From assembly GCA_020725865.1 (NCBI GenBank), contig DYEC01000001.1, positions 124,001-188,000 of the forward strand: a stretch of DNA of 64,000 bases, given 5' to 3'. The notes beneath the pieces were generated by a model. The model was not told the origin of the DNA. It was given only the letters and a program-made list of their open reading frames with translations, and ran no database searches. Origin of the DNA: Anaerolinea sp. (lineage in GTDB: Bacteria > Chloroflexota > Anaerolineae > Anaerolineales > Anaerolineaceae). Shown here piece after piece: positions 32,320-41,017 of this stretch (its first letter is position 1; each line of letters opens with the position of its first letter). The position numbers and the translations under genes were made by a program.

Positions 32320-33006
32320 CTAATGTCTGGAAAGCGCTGGTTCAGATTCAATGTCCAGACGATAACCGACCCCGCGCACGGTCTTGACAAAACGTGGGTG
32401 GCGGGGGTCTTCTTCGAGCGCCTGACGTAGCCAGCTAATATGGACATCCAGAGTGCGGGTATCACCTGTATAGGCAGTGTCCCAAACAAGTTTGAACAAT
32501 TCTTCGCGTTCAATGACTTCACCAGGATGTTCCATAAGTACTTTCAGCAAGGTGACCAGGCGAGGTGTAAGACTAATCTGACGATTGTGATAACGCACCC
32601 AGCGTTGTTCGACATCTAGATTGAGAGGTCCAGCAATCAGGACATTTTTGTTTTCGGCCGGTAGCAGCGGACGAAGACGATTGAGCAGTTTTTGCAAGGT
32701 GAAAGGTTGTACTAAAATGACATCCGCATCGAGTTTTCCTTCACTTTGTTCTTTGTTGACAATTGCCAGAATGGGTAAATTTGGTGTGTGCTCACGAATC
32801 GATTGGCATATTCGCTTTCCACTGGTGCGCATGGATGCTGCGTCAATCAAGATGACATGCGGTGAGTGCTGTTCAAGAAAGGCGAGTGCAGCGTTACCGC
32901 TTGAAACGCTATGCACTTCAAACCCCTTTTTAGTCAGTCCTGGGAAGAAAGAAGGATGGTTTGACCGTTTCCCTTCTATGAGTAATATCGTCGCCCTAAC
33001 TGGCAT
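32320..33006 (-). CDS. OmpR-type DNA-binding protein with degenerate receiver domain
   Basis: This is a transcription regulator of 228 residues. The C-terminal winged helix (about 125-222) is intact: LTPRLVTLLKVLMEHPGEVI, REELFKLVW, TRTLDVHISWLRQALEED and VKTVRGVGYRLD. The N-terminal receiver keeps the fold and a possible phosphoacceptor Asp in VILIDAAS. However, the usual acidic pair is EG in ILLIEGKR and the invariant Lys before Pro-Phe is Gln (LVQPFTLQ). Phosphorylation control is therefore doubtful. The start is uncertain; I used ATG 33006, while ATG 33033 is possible. No histidine kinase gene is adjacent. Confidence 0.85.
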   Translation of the reverse strand: MPVRATILLIEGKRSNHPSFFPGLTKKGFEVHSVSSGNAALAFLEQHSPHVILIDAASMRTSGKRICQSIREHTPNLPILAIVNKEQSEGKLDADVILVQPFTLQKLLNRLRPLLPAENKNVLIAGPLNLDVEQRWVRYHNRQISLTPRLVTLLKVLMEHPGEVIEREELFKLVWDTAYTGDTRTLDVHISWLRQALEEDPRHPRFVKTVRGVGYRLDIESEPALSRH

Positions 33007-33206
33007 GTATCTTTTACTCACTTTCTCAATCATGATTGACACAAAAATACCCCACCGTCTGCAATACAGACCCGATTTAGACAGAGTAGTACACACCCTG
33101 TCCTGCAACGTTGGGAAAAACCCTGTTTCTTGCACCCGCCTGGATTTATCCCATTGGGTGAAAAGGAGTTAAGTATCTATCTAACCGTATTTCTAGCTGT
33201 TTTTTT

Positions 33207-33234
33207 ATTATACACGAATCTTAAGAAAAGTGAA
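33207..33234 (-). promoter_or_regulatory. Promoter of the OmpR-type regulator gene
   Basis: Read leftward, TTCACT (33234-33229) and TATAAT (33212-33207) are separated by 16 bases. A palindromic TCTTAAGA (33219-33226) sits in the spacer. Confidence 0.55.
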
Positions 33235-33260
33235 GTGAAATCCTGTTATTTTCTTAAGAA
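33219..33260. promoter_or_regulatory. Pair of TCTTAAGA palindromes three helical turns apart
   Basis: TCTTAAGA at 33219-33226 and TTCTTAAGAA at 33251-33260 have centres 33 bp apart. The longer shared arms TCTTAAGAAAA and TTTTCTTAAGA are exact inverted copies. They lie in the 430-bp region between the leftward regulator and the rightward hydrogenase operon. I see no confident promoter for the hydrogenase operon in 33261-33436; TATTAT at 33342 is a weak candidate. Confidence 0.5.
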
Positions 33261-33436
33261 TCGGTAATGATACTCTGGGATAGTTTCTCCTATAAGGAGA
33301 ATTTACCCTAACTTTTTGTGATTTCAGGAAGGATAACCTGATATTATGTGATAAGTTTCACATGACAAAGATAATACTTTGTTGTATAAGCTATAGTGGT
33401 GTGCTTGTTTCCAACCTTATATGGAGGAGGCAGTTC

Positions 33437-33928
33437 ATGGCATGGTTTATCCTGATCATGGCGGGTATGTTGATTTGTGCTGCCATGGCAGTGGTGGCAA
33501 AGCGGTTGCTGGTTTCAGCTATCTGGTTGGCAATCGCCAGTGCTTTACTTGCTTTGTTGATCTATCTGCTGGGAGCACCAGAGCTGGCTGTGATTGAGTT
33601 AAGTGTTGGCGCAGGTCTGGTTACGGTGCTTTTTGTGTTTGCAATCAGCATTGCCGGTGAAGAAGGACACATTCACCAATCCCTGCTGCCCAAATGGTTG
33701 GCAGGGATTGTTATTGCGGTTTCTGTGGGGTTAATAGGCTGGTTGTGTTTGCCCGATCTGGGTTTTGAGATGCCGCAGTTGGTACCAACCCGGTTATCCA
33801 CCGTCTTGTGGGAATTGCGTGGCGCAGATGTCATTTTGCAAGTTATCCTGATCTTTGCCGGTGTGCTGGGAGTGCTTGGACTTCTTTCGGGTGAACAATC
33901 AACGATTTCAAAGGAGCCGGACGCATGA
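33437..33928 (+). CDS. Hydrogenase membrane subunit, MbhD/NuoJ-like
   Basis: This is the first gene of the hydrogenase operon, 163 residues with about five helices. I chose ATG 33437 with GGAGG upstream; the extra frame to 33362 is not membrane-like. VSAIWLAIASALLALLIYLLG and PELAVIELSVGAGLVTVLFV match the DUF4040/MbhD part of Mrp-type modules and the NuoJ region of complex I. Such subunits line the ion path between antiporter-like subunits. It overlaps the next gene by four bases. Confidence 0.8.
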   Translation: MAWFILIMAGMLICAAMAVVAKRLLVSAIWLAIASALLALLIYLLGAPELAVIELSVGAGLVTVLFVFAISIAGEEGHIHQSLLPKWLAGIVIAVSVGLIGWLCLPDLGFEMPQLVPTRLSTVLWELRGADVILQVILIFAGVLGVLGLLSGEQSTISKEPDA

Positions 33929-34236
33929 CGCTTTCGTTAGTGAGTCTTACCTTTATTGCAGTTATTGGGTTGCTGGCAATCGGTTTATATGCGTTGCTGG
34001 TAGTCCACAACTTGATCAAGGTGGTCGTTGCTTTGCAAATTCTGGCAAAGGGCGCTATTTTGGGGTTTATCCTGGCTGGGCGGATCAATGGCCAGATCGG
34101 CCTTGCGGAAAGTCTGGCATTGACGGTCATCATTGTGGATACGATTGTTGCAGTGATCGGGCTTTCGTTGGCTGTCCAAATTCGCCATCACATGGGCACG
34201 CTGGACGTCAGTGCGCTTACCCGGTTGAGGAGGTGA
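33925..34236 (+). CDS. NuoK/MrpC-like membrane subunit
   Basis: This is a small hydrophobic subunit of 103 residues with three helices, the standard NuoK/MrpC size. ALLVVHNLIKVVVALQILAKGAIL is the first conserved region. IGLAESLALTVIIVDTIVAVIGLSLA contains the acidic residues expected in NuoK/MrpC (ESLALT and IIVD). It overlaps the previous gene by four bases and precedes the antiporter-like subunit by three. Confidence 0.88.
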   Translation: MTLSLVSLTFIAVIGLLAIGLYALLVVHNLIKVVVALQILAKGAILGFILAGRINGQIGLAESLALTVIIVDTIVAVIGLSLAVQIRHHMGTLDVSALTRLRR

Positions 34237-34239
34237 ATA

Positions 34240-35988
34240 ATGGCGAATGTTTTGATCCTCCTCATCCTTGGTTTACCTTGGTTGGGTGCCTTGCTGGTCT
34301 GGTGGGTGGGTGATCAGCGCTCCAAAGCACAGATCGTATTGGCAATTCTTTTCTCGGTACTTGCAGGTGTTGCGAGTCTGGTATTGATTCCGTTTGCTAG
34401 TAACTCGGTTGCCTTGAACATCCCTCTTGGCGGCGCGTTTGGTGATTTTACATTTGTTGCTGATGGGCTTGGGATTTATCTGGCAGCAATTGCGACTATT
34501 ATCGGGAGTCTGGCAGTGATCTTCTCTGTGGATTACATGCGGGGGGAGGCCCAACTTGGGCGTTATTATGCACTGGTGCTTTTCTTCATCGGCGGCATGG
34601 CAGGGTTAGTACTGACCAGCAATCTGCTGTTGATGTTTGTATTCTGGGAGATCACAGCTCTGTGCTCATATGCTCTGATTTCATTTCACAGCGACGATCC
34701 CAAAGCGGTTTATGGTGGTATCAAAGCTCTGATTGTGACTCAATTCGGTGGGATCGGGTTGCTTGCAGGGGCTTTGCTAATTTACGCCTATTCTGGCAGT
34801 TACGATCTTCAGGCTTTTATTGCCAACCCGCAAATTCTTCCCCCGGGTGTGCTGGCGGTTACAGCTTTTGGGTTTCTGGTTGCAGCAGCAGCCAAGTCAG
34901 CACAGTTTCCTTTTCAGACCTGGTTGCCAGATGCAATGGAAGCTCCTACACCAATCAGCGCTTTGATCCATGCGGCGACGATGGTCAATGCAGGTGTTTA
35001 TCTGCTGGCGCGTTTTTATCCTGCTTTTGAGCGTGTTCCCGGCTGGCGTGAAGCAGTGGTTGTTGTTGGGGTAGTGACCGCCCTGATGGCGGCGCTGATG
35101 GCTTTGGTCAGCAACGACCTGAAGCGCGTACTGGCATACTCTACCGTTAGCCAGTTAGGGTATATGGTGTATGCGATCGGTACAGGAGGCGTTTTTGCCA
35201 GCCAGTTCCATCTTATGAGTCATTCTGTGTTCAAGGCGTTGCTCTTTCTGGCGGCTGGTGCGGTGATCCACAGTATCGGTACCCGCGATATACGCCAGAT
35301 GGGTGGATTGGGTGCACAAATGCCTCTTGTACGCACTGTATTTGCGATTGGGGCGCTTTCCCTGGCGGGCATTCCCATTCTAAATGGCTTTTGGAGTAAA
35401 GAGCTGATTCTGGAATCCGGCTCAGCTCACGGTCCGCTTTGGGCCTGGGTTATGATGGTCATTTGCGCCGGGTTGACTGCTTTATATACTTTCCGCTGTT
35501 TCTGGCTTGTGTTTGCCGGTGAGCCGCGTAGCCATTTACACGGTCATGATGCCGGTACAGCAATGAAAGTGGCGCTTATTCCACTGGCAGTCGGGGCTTT
35601 CCTGACCGAATTACTGGCTGGACCGTTTGCGTACATCCTGGAACACACAGTGCCATTGATGGAGATTGAAGTTGGAACGACTCTGTCGATTTTGGAAGAA
35701 GTGGTTACTACACCGTTGACGCTAGTTGCGCTAGCTGTAGTTGCACTGGGATTGGCTGTCTGGTGGTGGCGAGAAAAACTTTCTGGTTTATCCGAGGCTC
35801 TAGCAGGGATAGGGCGGGTAGCTGCGGACAGTTTTGGTTTTGAGGCGATTAACCGTGGCATAGTGAATTCCACAAATTGGCTGTCAGAAAAACTGCGCCG
35901 TACACAAACAGGGCTGCTCAACTGGAATATTTTTGGCATCACCGCTGGTTTTCTGCTGGTCTTGATCATCCTGGTCATTGGAGGGTAA
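34240..35988 (+). CDS. Antiporter-like proton-translocating subunit (NuoL/MrpD type) 1
   Basis: This is a large membrane subunit of 582 residues with about 14-16 helices. The ion-pumping features are the Glu in FVFWEITALCSYALI, the Lys in AAKSAQFPFQTWLPDAM and PTPISALIHAATMVNAGVYL. A further lysine is in SNDLKRVLAYSTVSQLGYM and a His/Lys region in HLMSHSVFKALLFLAAG. The C-terminal 100 residues are less conserved and may form the distal helices. It belongs to the ion-pumping module of the hydrogenase. Confidence 0.93.
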   Translation: MANVLILLILGLPWLGALLVWWVGDQRSKAQIVLAILFSVLAGVASLVLIPFASNSVALNIPLGGAFGDFTFVADGLGIYLAAIATIIGSLAVIFSVDYMRGEAQLGRYYALVLFFIGGMAGLVLTSNLLLMFVFWEITALCSYALISFHSDDPKAVYGGIKALIVTQFGGIGLLAGALLIYAYSGSYDLQAFIANPQILPPGVLAVTAFGFLVAAAAKSAQFPFQTWLPDAMEAPTPISALIHAATMVNAGVYLLARFYPAFERVPGWREAVVVVGVVTALMAALMALVSNDLKRVLAYSTVSQLGYMVYAIGTGGVFASQFHLMSHSVFKALLFLAAGAVIHSIGTRDIRQMGGLGAQMPLVRTVFAIGALSLAGIPILNGFWSKELILESGSAHGPLWAWVMMVICAGLTALYTFRCFWLVFAGEPRSHLHGHDAGTAMKVALIPLAVGAFLTELLAGPFAYILEHTVPLMEIEVGTTLSILEEVVTTPLTLVALAVVALGLAVWWWREKLSGLSEALAGIGRVAADSFGFEAINRGIVNSTNWLSEKLRRTQTGLLNWNIFGITAGFLLVLIILVIGG

Positions 35989-35992
35989 CAAC

Positions 35993-37510
35993 ATGGAAGC
36001 AACAACTGGTGTGATCTGGTTGATCGTAACGCCGTTCGCGACTGCCTTTATCGTGTATCTGATTGGGCGTATTTTGGCACGACGGTCTGGCGCTAAACTA
36101 GCTAATCGAATATCAGCCTGGCTAGCAGCTCTGGGATTACTGATTTCCGCCTATCCGCTTTATCTAGAAGATCAGATTGTTTTATCCAATAAGGTGGTCT
36201 TGTTTAAGCAAGGGGGTATTATTTTCTACCTGGATGGTATCAGCGTTTTGCTGGCGGTAGTTGTTTTGTTGCTGGGGTTACTGGTGGTCATTTTCTCAGC
36301 TCGTTACATGAGTTCTGAGGTGGGCGCAGAGAAGTATTATGCCCTACTGCTGGCAATGATTGGTGGTATTCTGGGGTTAGGTTGTTCAGCAGACCTATTC
36401 ACCTTGTGGGTTTGGTTTGAGGTTATGGCAATTACCTCGTATATGCTGGTTGCTTTTTATCGGAATCAGCCTGCTTCTCTGGAAGCTGGTTTTAAGTATC
36501 TTGTTCAAAGCGCAGCCGGTTCAGTATTTGTGCTGATCGGTATATTTATCGTCTTTGCCTGGAATGGCACACTCGATATGATGCGCATCCGTTATTTTCT
36601 CCAACCGCCCTTGCCACCCATTCTGCTGGTAGCAGGAGGGTGTTTTCTGATTGGATTTGGTGTCAAAGCCGCGCTTGTGCCATTACATACCTGGTTACCT
36701 GATGCACACTCGCAGGCACCCAGTGGCATCAGCGCCATGCTTTCGGGGATTGTCATTGAGGCGGGGTTGATTGCTTTGTTACGGGTAACCTCTATAATGG
36801 GGGCTGCCAGCGAGCTTTGGGGGAATCTAATGCTTGGGGTAGGGGCTCTCAATATGCTATTGGGTAATTTGATGGCATTGCGCCAGACGCAAGTTAAGCG
36901 TCTTCTGGCTTATTCTAGCATTGGTCATATGGGATACATGATGTTCGGTCTGGGGGTGATTTATCGTTTTGGTATTCTTAATGGAGCGGGTGGGGCATTC
37001 TTTCATCTCTTCAATCATGCCATGATGAAAGGACTGGCTTTTCTTGCCGCTGGGGTGCTTTTATATGTTCTGTATATTGCCAAAGGTGATCATGGCACAT
37101 TGACCTTGGATGACTTGAATGGAGCTTCAAAACGCTATCCATTAACTGTGTTTACATTAAGCGTGGCGTTGCTAGGATTAGGCGGCTTGCCCCCTCTGGC
37201 GGGTTTCATGTCAAAATGGCAGATTTTTGTCGCTGGTTTTCAAACCCAAGATACGGTGGCAATGCTGCTGGTTGTCTTTGCCGCATTGAATAGCGTACTT
37301 TCACTTGGATACTATGCTCCATTAGTTAACCGCATGTATCGTCTACAACCTTCGGTTGCGGTGGAAAATGGGGCTGCAGTGCCCAAGACGATGGTTGTTC
37401 CGCTGGTTGTGTTAACCTTGCTAATCGTTGTATTGGGCTTCTATCCTTCGTTGTTGAACTGGTTGACTGAGCCAGCCGCTGGTATTTTGTTCTTATTCAT
37501 CAGAGGATAG
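35993..37510 (+). CDS. Antiporter-like proton-translocating subunit (NuoM/NuoN/MrpD type) 2
   Basis: This second antiporter-like subunit has 505 residues and about 14 helices. The ATG at 35993 follows GGAGGG, five bases after the previous stop. Key elements are LWVWFEVMAITSYMLVAFY (Glu), GFGVKAALVPLHTWLPDAHS (Lys), APSGISAMLSGIVIEAGLIA, TQVKRLLAYSSIGHMGYMMF and FHLFNHAMMKGLAFLAAG. Two such subunits in one operon suggest more than one ion path, as in complex I and Hyf-type hydrogenases. Confidence 0.93.
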   Translation: MEATTGVIWLIVTPFATAFIVYLIGRILARRSGAKLANRISAWLAALGLLISAYPLYLEDQIVLSNKVVLFKQGGIIFYLDGISVLLAVVVLLLGLLVVIFSARYMSSEVGAEKYYALLLAMIGGILGLGCSADLFTLWVWFEVMAITSYMLVAFYRNQPASLEAGFKYLVQSAAGSVFVLIGIFIVFAWNGTLDMMRIRYFLQPPLPPILLVAGGCFLIGFGVKAALVPLHTWLPDAHSQAPSGISAMLSGIVIEAGLIALLRVTSIMGAASELWGNLMLGVGALNMLLGNLMALRQTQVKRLLAYSSIGHMGYMMFGLGVIYRFGILNGAGGAFFHLFNHAMMKGLAFLAAGVLLYVLYIAKGDHGTLTLDDLNGASKRYPLTVFTLSVALLGLGGLPPLAGFMSKWQIFVAGFQTQDTVAMLLVVFAALNSVLSLGYYAPLVNRMYRLQPSVAVENGAAVPKTMVVPLVVLTLLIVVLGFYPSLLNWLTEPAAGILFLFIRG

Positions 37511-37530
37511 AGAGGAGAATTAAACTAACC

Positions 37531-37842
37531 ATGGAAGTAATCCTGACTCCTCCTGTAGCGTTTTTACTGTATATTCCGTTGGTATTGGTGTTTCTTGGCT
37601 TTGGGAAATTACTGGCAGGTCCGGAAAAGCCATCAGACACCAAATTGAGTGTTTATGGCAGTGGTGAGGCGCCACCAACCGGAGCTGCTGCGCCCGGTTA
37701 TCGGCCATTTTTCTTGATTGCCTTTTTCTTTGCCATTCTGCATTTGGGAGTGCTGGTTCTTGGGACAGCTGAATTGACAGTGCTGAGTGCCGTTTTTTTG
37801 ATTGGTTTAATGGTTGCGTTGGTGGCTTTAATTTTGGGTTAG
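37531..37842 (+). CDS. NuoA-like membrane subunit
   Basis: This protein of 103 residues has three helices and resembles NuoA (subunit 3). After the first helix, the loop KPSDTKLSVYGSGEAPPTGA matches the K-x-x-x-Y-x-x-GE pattern, and FFLIAFFFAILHLGVLVL is the second helix. The loop is shorter than in full complex I and lacks the typical Cys. Such subunits sit at the junction of the membrane and hydrogenase modules. Confidence 0.75.
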   Translation: MEVILTPPVAFLLYIPLVLVFLGFGKLLAGPEKPSDTKLSVYGSGEAPPTGAAAPGYRPFFLIAFFFAILHLGVLVLGTAELTVLSAVFLIGLMVALVALILG

Positions 37843-37857
37843 GAGAGGTGTTTTGAA

Positions 37858-38370
37858 ATGACAAATCTAAAGCTGGATTCTAACTGGCAAAGAATACTGG
37901 ACAAGATTCGCACCTGGGCACGAGTGAATTCGCCTTGGGCTATCCATTTTAACAGTGGCTCATGTAATGGTTGTGACATTGAAATTCTAGCAACGCTGAC
38001 CCCGCGCTATGATGTGGAACGTTTTGGCATCAAGCTGCAGGGTAGTCCGCGTCATGCAGATGTGTTGATTTGCACTGGTCCGGTGACCCTGCAAGCGCGT
38101 GATCGCTTGATCCGCATTTATGAACAAATGCCAGAGCCGAAGTTTGTGATTGCGGTTGGTTCGTGTGGACTTTCGGGTGGCGTGTTTCACGGCTGTTACA
38201 ATGTGGTAGGCAGTATTGATGAGGTTCTACCTGTAAATGTATATATTCCAGGCTGTCCACCCCGACCTGAGGCAATCATCTATGGTGTGGTGCAGCTACT
38301 TAATAGCCTGAAATCAGGCGTGTCAAAAGTGGGAACTGTTGCCGAGCTGGTGGAAAAACAGGAGGCTTAA
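37858..38370 (+). CDS. Group 4 [NiFe] hydrogenase small subunit (NuoB-like)
   Basis: This is the electron-transfer subunit of 170 residues carrying one [4Fe-4S] cluster. The ligands are Cys36 and Cys39 in GSCNGCDIE, Cys103 in AVGSCGLSGG, and Cys133 in PGCPPRPE. The C-x-x-C spacing is that of group 4 hydrogenases (MbhJ, HycG, EchC); respiratory complex I has adjacent cysteines. SD GGAGAGG precedes the ATG. It hands electrons to the nickel site in the large subunit at 38907. Confidence 0.93.
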   Translation: MTNLKLDSNWQRILDKIRTWARVNSPWAIHFNSGSCNGCDIEILATLTPRYDVERFGIKLQGSPRHADVLICTGPVTLQARDRLIRIYEQMPEPKFVIAVGSCGLSGGVFHGCYNVVGSIDEVLPVNVYIPGCPPRPEAIIYGVVQLLNSLKSGVSKVGTVAELVEKQEA

Positions 38371-38372
38371 TA

Positions 38373-38897
38373 ATGAGTAGCCAGACTGCGTTGCAAACTG
38401 CTGAAGAACTGCTAAAACCTTATGCGATGGAAATGATTAAGCAAGAAGAAGATTTTCGTCTGGATGTCCTGTTAAGTCCTGATCAACTCCATGAGGCTGT
38501 TAAAGCGCTGCATGATGCCCGATGGGGATATCTTTCTGCAATTGCTGGCGTGGATCATCCAGCACCAGTAATTGGTGAAGACGCCAACGCTTCTGGCACA
38601 GTTCAAGAGAAAGGGAAAGAAAGTCAAGTCGAGGTTTTATATGTATTTTGTCAGGGCGCAGCAGTACTGGTGTTGCGGTTAAAAGTTCCATATACTCATG
38701 CTGAATTACCAACAGTATGCGACCTGATTCCCTCTGCGACATTGTATGAGCGGGAGTTAATGGAAATGTTTGGTGTCGAAATTCATGGAACGCCGGTGAA
38801 GGATCGTTTGCTTCTGCCAGATGAATGGCCGGAAGGTGTTTATCCTTTGAGAAAAGCAACAATTATCGGTACTACTCGTTCAGGTTCAGAAGAGTGA
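38373..38897 (+). CDS. Hydrogenase 30-kDa-like subunit (NuoC/HycE-N type)
   Basis: This peripheral scaffolding subunit has 174 residues. WGYLSAIAGVDHP near residue 50 and the C-terminal DLIPSATLYERELMEMFGVEIHG match the NuoC family, as does LLPDEWPEGVYPLRK. The gene is separate from the large subunit, unlike HycE of E. coli where the two are fused. It starts two bases after the small-subunit stop. Confidence 0.92.
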   Translation: MSSQTALQTAEELLKPYAMEMIKQEEDFRLDVLLSPDQLHEAVKALHDARWGYLSAIAGVDHPAPVIGEDANASGTVQEKGKESQVEVLYVFCQGAAVLVLRLKVPYTHAELPTVCDLIPSATLYERELMEMFGVEIHGTPVKDRLLLPDEWPEGVYPLRKATIIGTTRSGSEE

Positions 38898-38906
38898 GGT
38901 GTAGAG

Positions 38907-40088
38907 ATGGAAACCCGAAAATCCAGTGAGAAGTTTGTAGTTCCAATTGGACCACAACACCCGGCATTAAAAGAACCCGGCCATTTTGAGTTCACGGTGG
39001 ATGGCGAAATTGTAACCGGGGCTTCTGTACGTTTGGGGTATGTGCATCGAGGAATTGAAAAAGGTGCTGAAGACCGTACCTGGACACAGAACATCTACCT
39101 GTTAGAGCGCATCTGTGGTATTTGCTCGCATGTCCATGCCACTGCTTATGTTTTAGGTGTTGAAAAGTTGGCGGGTGTATCTGCGCCGCCGCGCGCCCAG
39201 GCAATCCGGACAGTTACCGCTGAGCTCGAGCGTATTCACAGCCACTTGCTCTGGCTGGGTGTCGCAGCACATGAGGGCGGTTTTGATACTTTATTTATGT
39301 ACTCCTGGCGCGATCGGGAAACCGTCATGGATTTGTTGGAACTGATCAGCGGCAACCGCGTTCATTACTCTACCAATGTACTGGGCGGAGTTAAGTATGA
39401 TCTGGATACGGAAAAGATGGATGCTATTCGGCGCGGGCTGGATTTTCTGGAAGAGCGGACACATCATTACATGAAGGTTGTCACTACCGATGAAACTTTT
39501 CTAGCGCGTACACGCGGTGTTGGACTGATGACGCGTGAGCAGGCAGAAGCGCTTGGGGCAGTGGGTCCCACGGCGCGAGCCTCCAGTGTTCGGCGGGATA
39601 TTCGCATAGATGCACCCTATGCTGCCTACCCTGACTTTCCGGTTAAGTTAATTACCGATGATGGTGGGGACTTGCTGGCGCGTTTTGTTGTGCGCTTGAA
39701 AGAGCTTTTTGAGAGCTATCGAGTGATCCGGGCAATTCTGGACCAAATGCCGGAAGGGGAACTGACAACACGAGTGCCTCGCCGTATACCTGCGGGAGAG
39801 GTGATCAGCCGGGTCGAAGCGCCGCGGGGTGAATTGTTTTATTACATCAAGAGCAACGGCGGCGAAAAACCTGAACGGATTAAAGTCCGTACTCCTTCTT
39901 TATGTAATTGGGGAACAGTTGTTAGTGTGGCAGTTGGGCATAAACTAGCCGATATGCCTATGTTGCTGGCAGGGATAGATCCATGTTTTTCGTGCAATGA
40001 TCGCATGGTGCGCATCAATCGTGGCCAAGGTGCTCAGTTCTGGTCTTGGGAAAACTTACGCCAATATGGGATTGAATACTACCGATGA
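38907..40088 (+). CDS. Group 4 [NiFe] hydrogenase large (catalytic) subunit
   Basis: This catalytic subunit has 393 residues and is related to NuoD but keeps the NiFe site. Both metal motifs are intact: RICGICSHVH (Cys70, Cys73) and DPCFSC (Cys360, Cys363). The N-terminal IGPQHPALKEPGHFEFTVDG and LGYVHRGIEKGAE are typical of the family. After NDR the protein continues for 27 residues. In E. coli HycE, the protease HycI cleaves after the Arg in the same position, so this tail is probably removed during nickel insertion by the product of 41421-41918. It overlaps the next gene by four bases. It should evolve or take up H2 at the cytoplasmic face. Confidence 0.95.
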   Translation: METRKSSEKFVVPIGPQHPALKEPGHFEFTVDGEIVTGASVRLGYVHRGIEKGAEDRTWTQNIYLLERICGICSHVHATAYVLGVEKLAGVSAPPRAQAIRTVTAELERIHSHLLWLGVAAHEGGFDTLFMYSWRDRETVMDLLELISGNRVHYSTNVLGGVKYDLDTEKMDAIRRGLDFLEERTHHYMKVVTTDETFLARTRGVGLMTREQAEALGAVGPTARASSVRRDIRIDAPYAAYPDFPVKLITDDGGDLLARFVVRLKELFESYRVIRAILDQMPEGELTTRVPRRIPAGEVISRVEAPRGELFYYIKSNGGEKPERIKVRTPSLCNWGTVVSVAVGHKLADMPMLLAGIDPCFSCNDRMVRINRGQGAQFWSWENLRQYGIEYYR

Positions 40089-41014
40089 ACACGACACTTC
40101 TCTCTATTCTTGCACTTCTCATATTTCCTGGTGGATTGTTTCTCTTAGGGTATGGACTGGCTTATGAATATGTAGATCGTAAGCTGGTGGCGCGTTTTCA
40201 GAACCGGGTAGGACCGCGCTGGTTTCAACCGCTGGCAGATGTGGTCAAATTGCTTGCCAAGGAAGAAATTGTTCCGCATGGTGTGCAACGAGGTTTGTTC
40301 ATCTTCCTGCCGGTGGCGGCGTTAGCTGCTGCCCTGACAGCGGCATTGTACGTGCCGATGGCTGGTCAGGTACCTTCCTACTCGTTCAATGGAGACCTGA
40401 TCGTCACCATATATCTCTTGAGCTTGTTGACAATCTGCATGGGGCTGGCAGGGGCAAATACAATTGATCGCTTTTCGGTGGTTGGAGCCACGCGGGTTTT
40501 GACACAGCTTTTCTCATATGAAGCGCCTTTCCTTCTGGCTTTGTTGTCACCGGCAATTATGGCAAAAAGTTGGCAAATCAGTGAGATCAACATCTATACC
40601 CATAATAACCTGTGGTTTGTCTTGACCCAGCCGATCGGTTTTCTCGTGGCATTGGTTGGGTTGATGGGCAAACTTGAGTTACCACCATTTGATGCGCCCG
40701 AAGCTGAAACCGAAATTGTTTCCGGTGCGTTAACCGAGTACAGCGGGCGAGGTCTGGCGTTATTCCGCCTAGGCAAGGACGTCGAGCTGGTAATTGGGCT
40801 GACTTTGGTAGCAGCTTTTTATCTGGGTGGGATTGCCAATCCACTTGAGTTTGTGCTGAAGACCCTCGCATTGTTGGTAGTTGTTGCTGGATTACAATCC
40901 CTGTTTGCGCGGCTGCGCATTGATCAGACAGTTGGTCTTTGGTGGCGGCTTGGTGCAATACTGGGGCTGGCGCAAATACTCTTTGTAATTTTCTGGCGCC
41001 TTGTATTGAGGTGA
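40085..41014 (+). CDS. NuoH/HycD/MbhM-like membrane subunit
   Basis: This is the membrane anchor joining the hydrogenase arm to the ion pump, 309 residues with eight helices. YVDRKLVARFQNRVGPRWFQ is the cytoplasmic loop conserved in NuoH, and KLLAKEEIVPHG follows. LELPPFDAPEAETEIVSGALTEYSG is the acidic E-channel region. The gene starts with ATGA overlap to the large subunit. Confidence 0.95.
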   Translation: MNTTLLSILALLIFPGGLFLLGYGLAYEYVDRKLVARFQNRVGPRWFQPLADVVKLLAKEEIVPHGVQRGLFIFLPVAALAAALTAALYVPMAGQVPSYSFNGDLIVTIYLLSLLTICMGLAGANTIDRFSVVGATRVLTQLFSYEAPFLLALLSPAIMAKSWQISEINIYTHNNLWFVLTQPIGFLVALVGLMGKLELPPFDAPEAETEIVSGALTEYSGRGLALFRLGKDVELVIGLTLVAAFYLGGIANPLEFVLKTLALLVVVAGLQSLFARLRIDQTVGLWWRLGAILGLAQILFVIFWRLVLR

Positions 41015-41017
41015 TCT

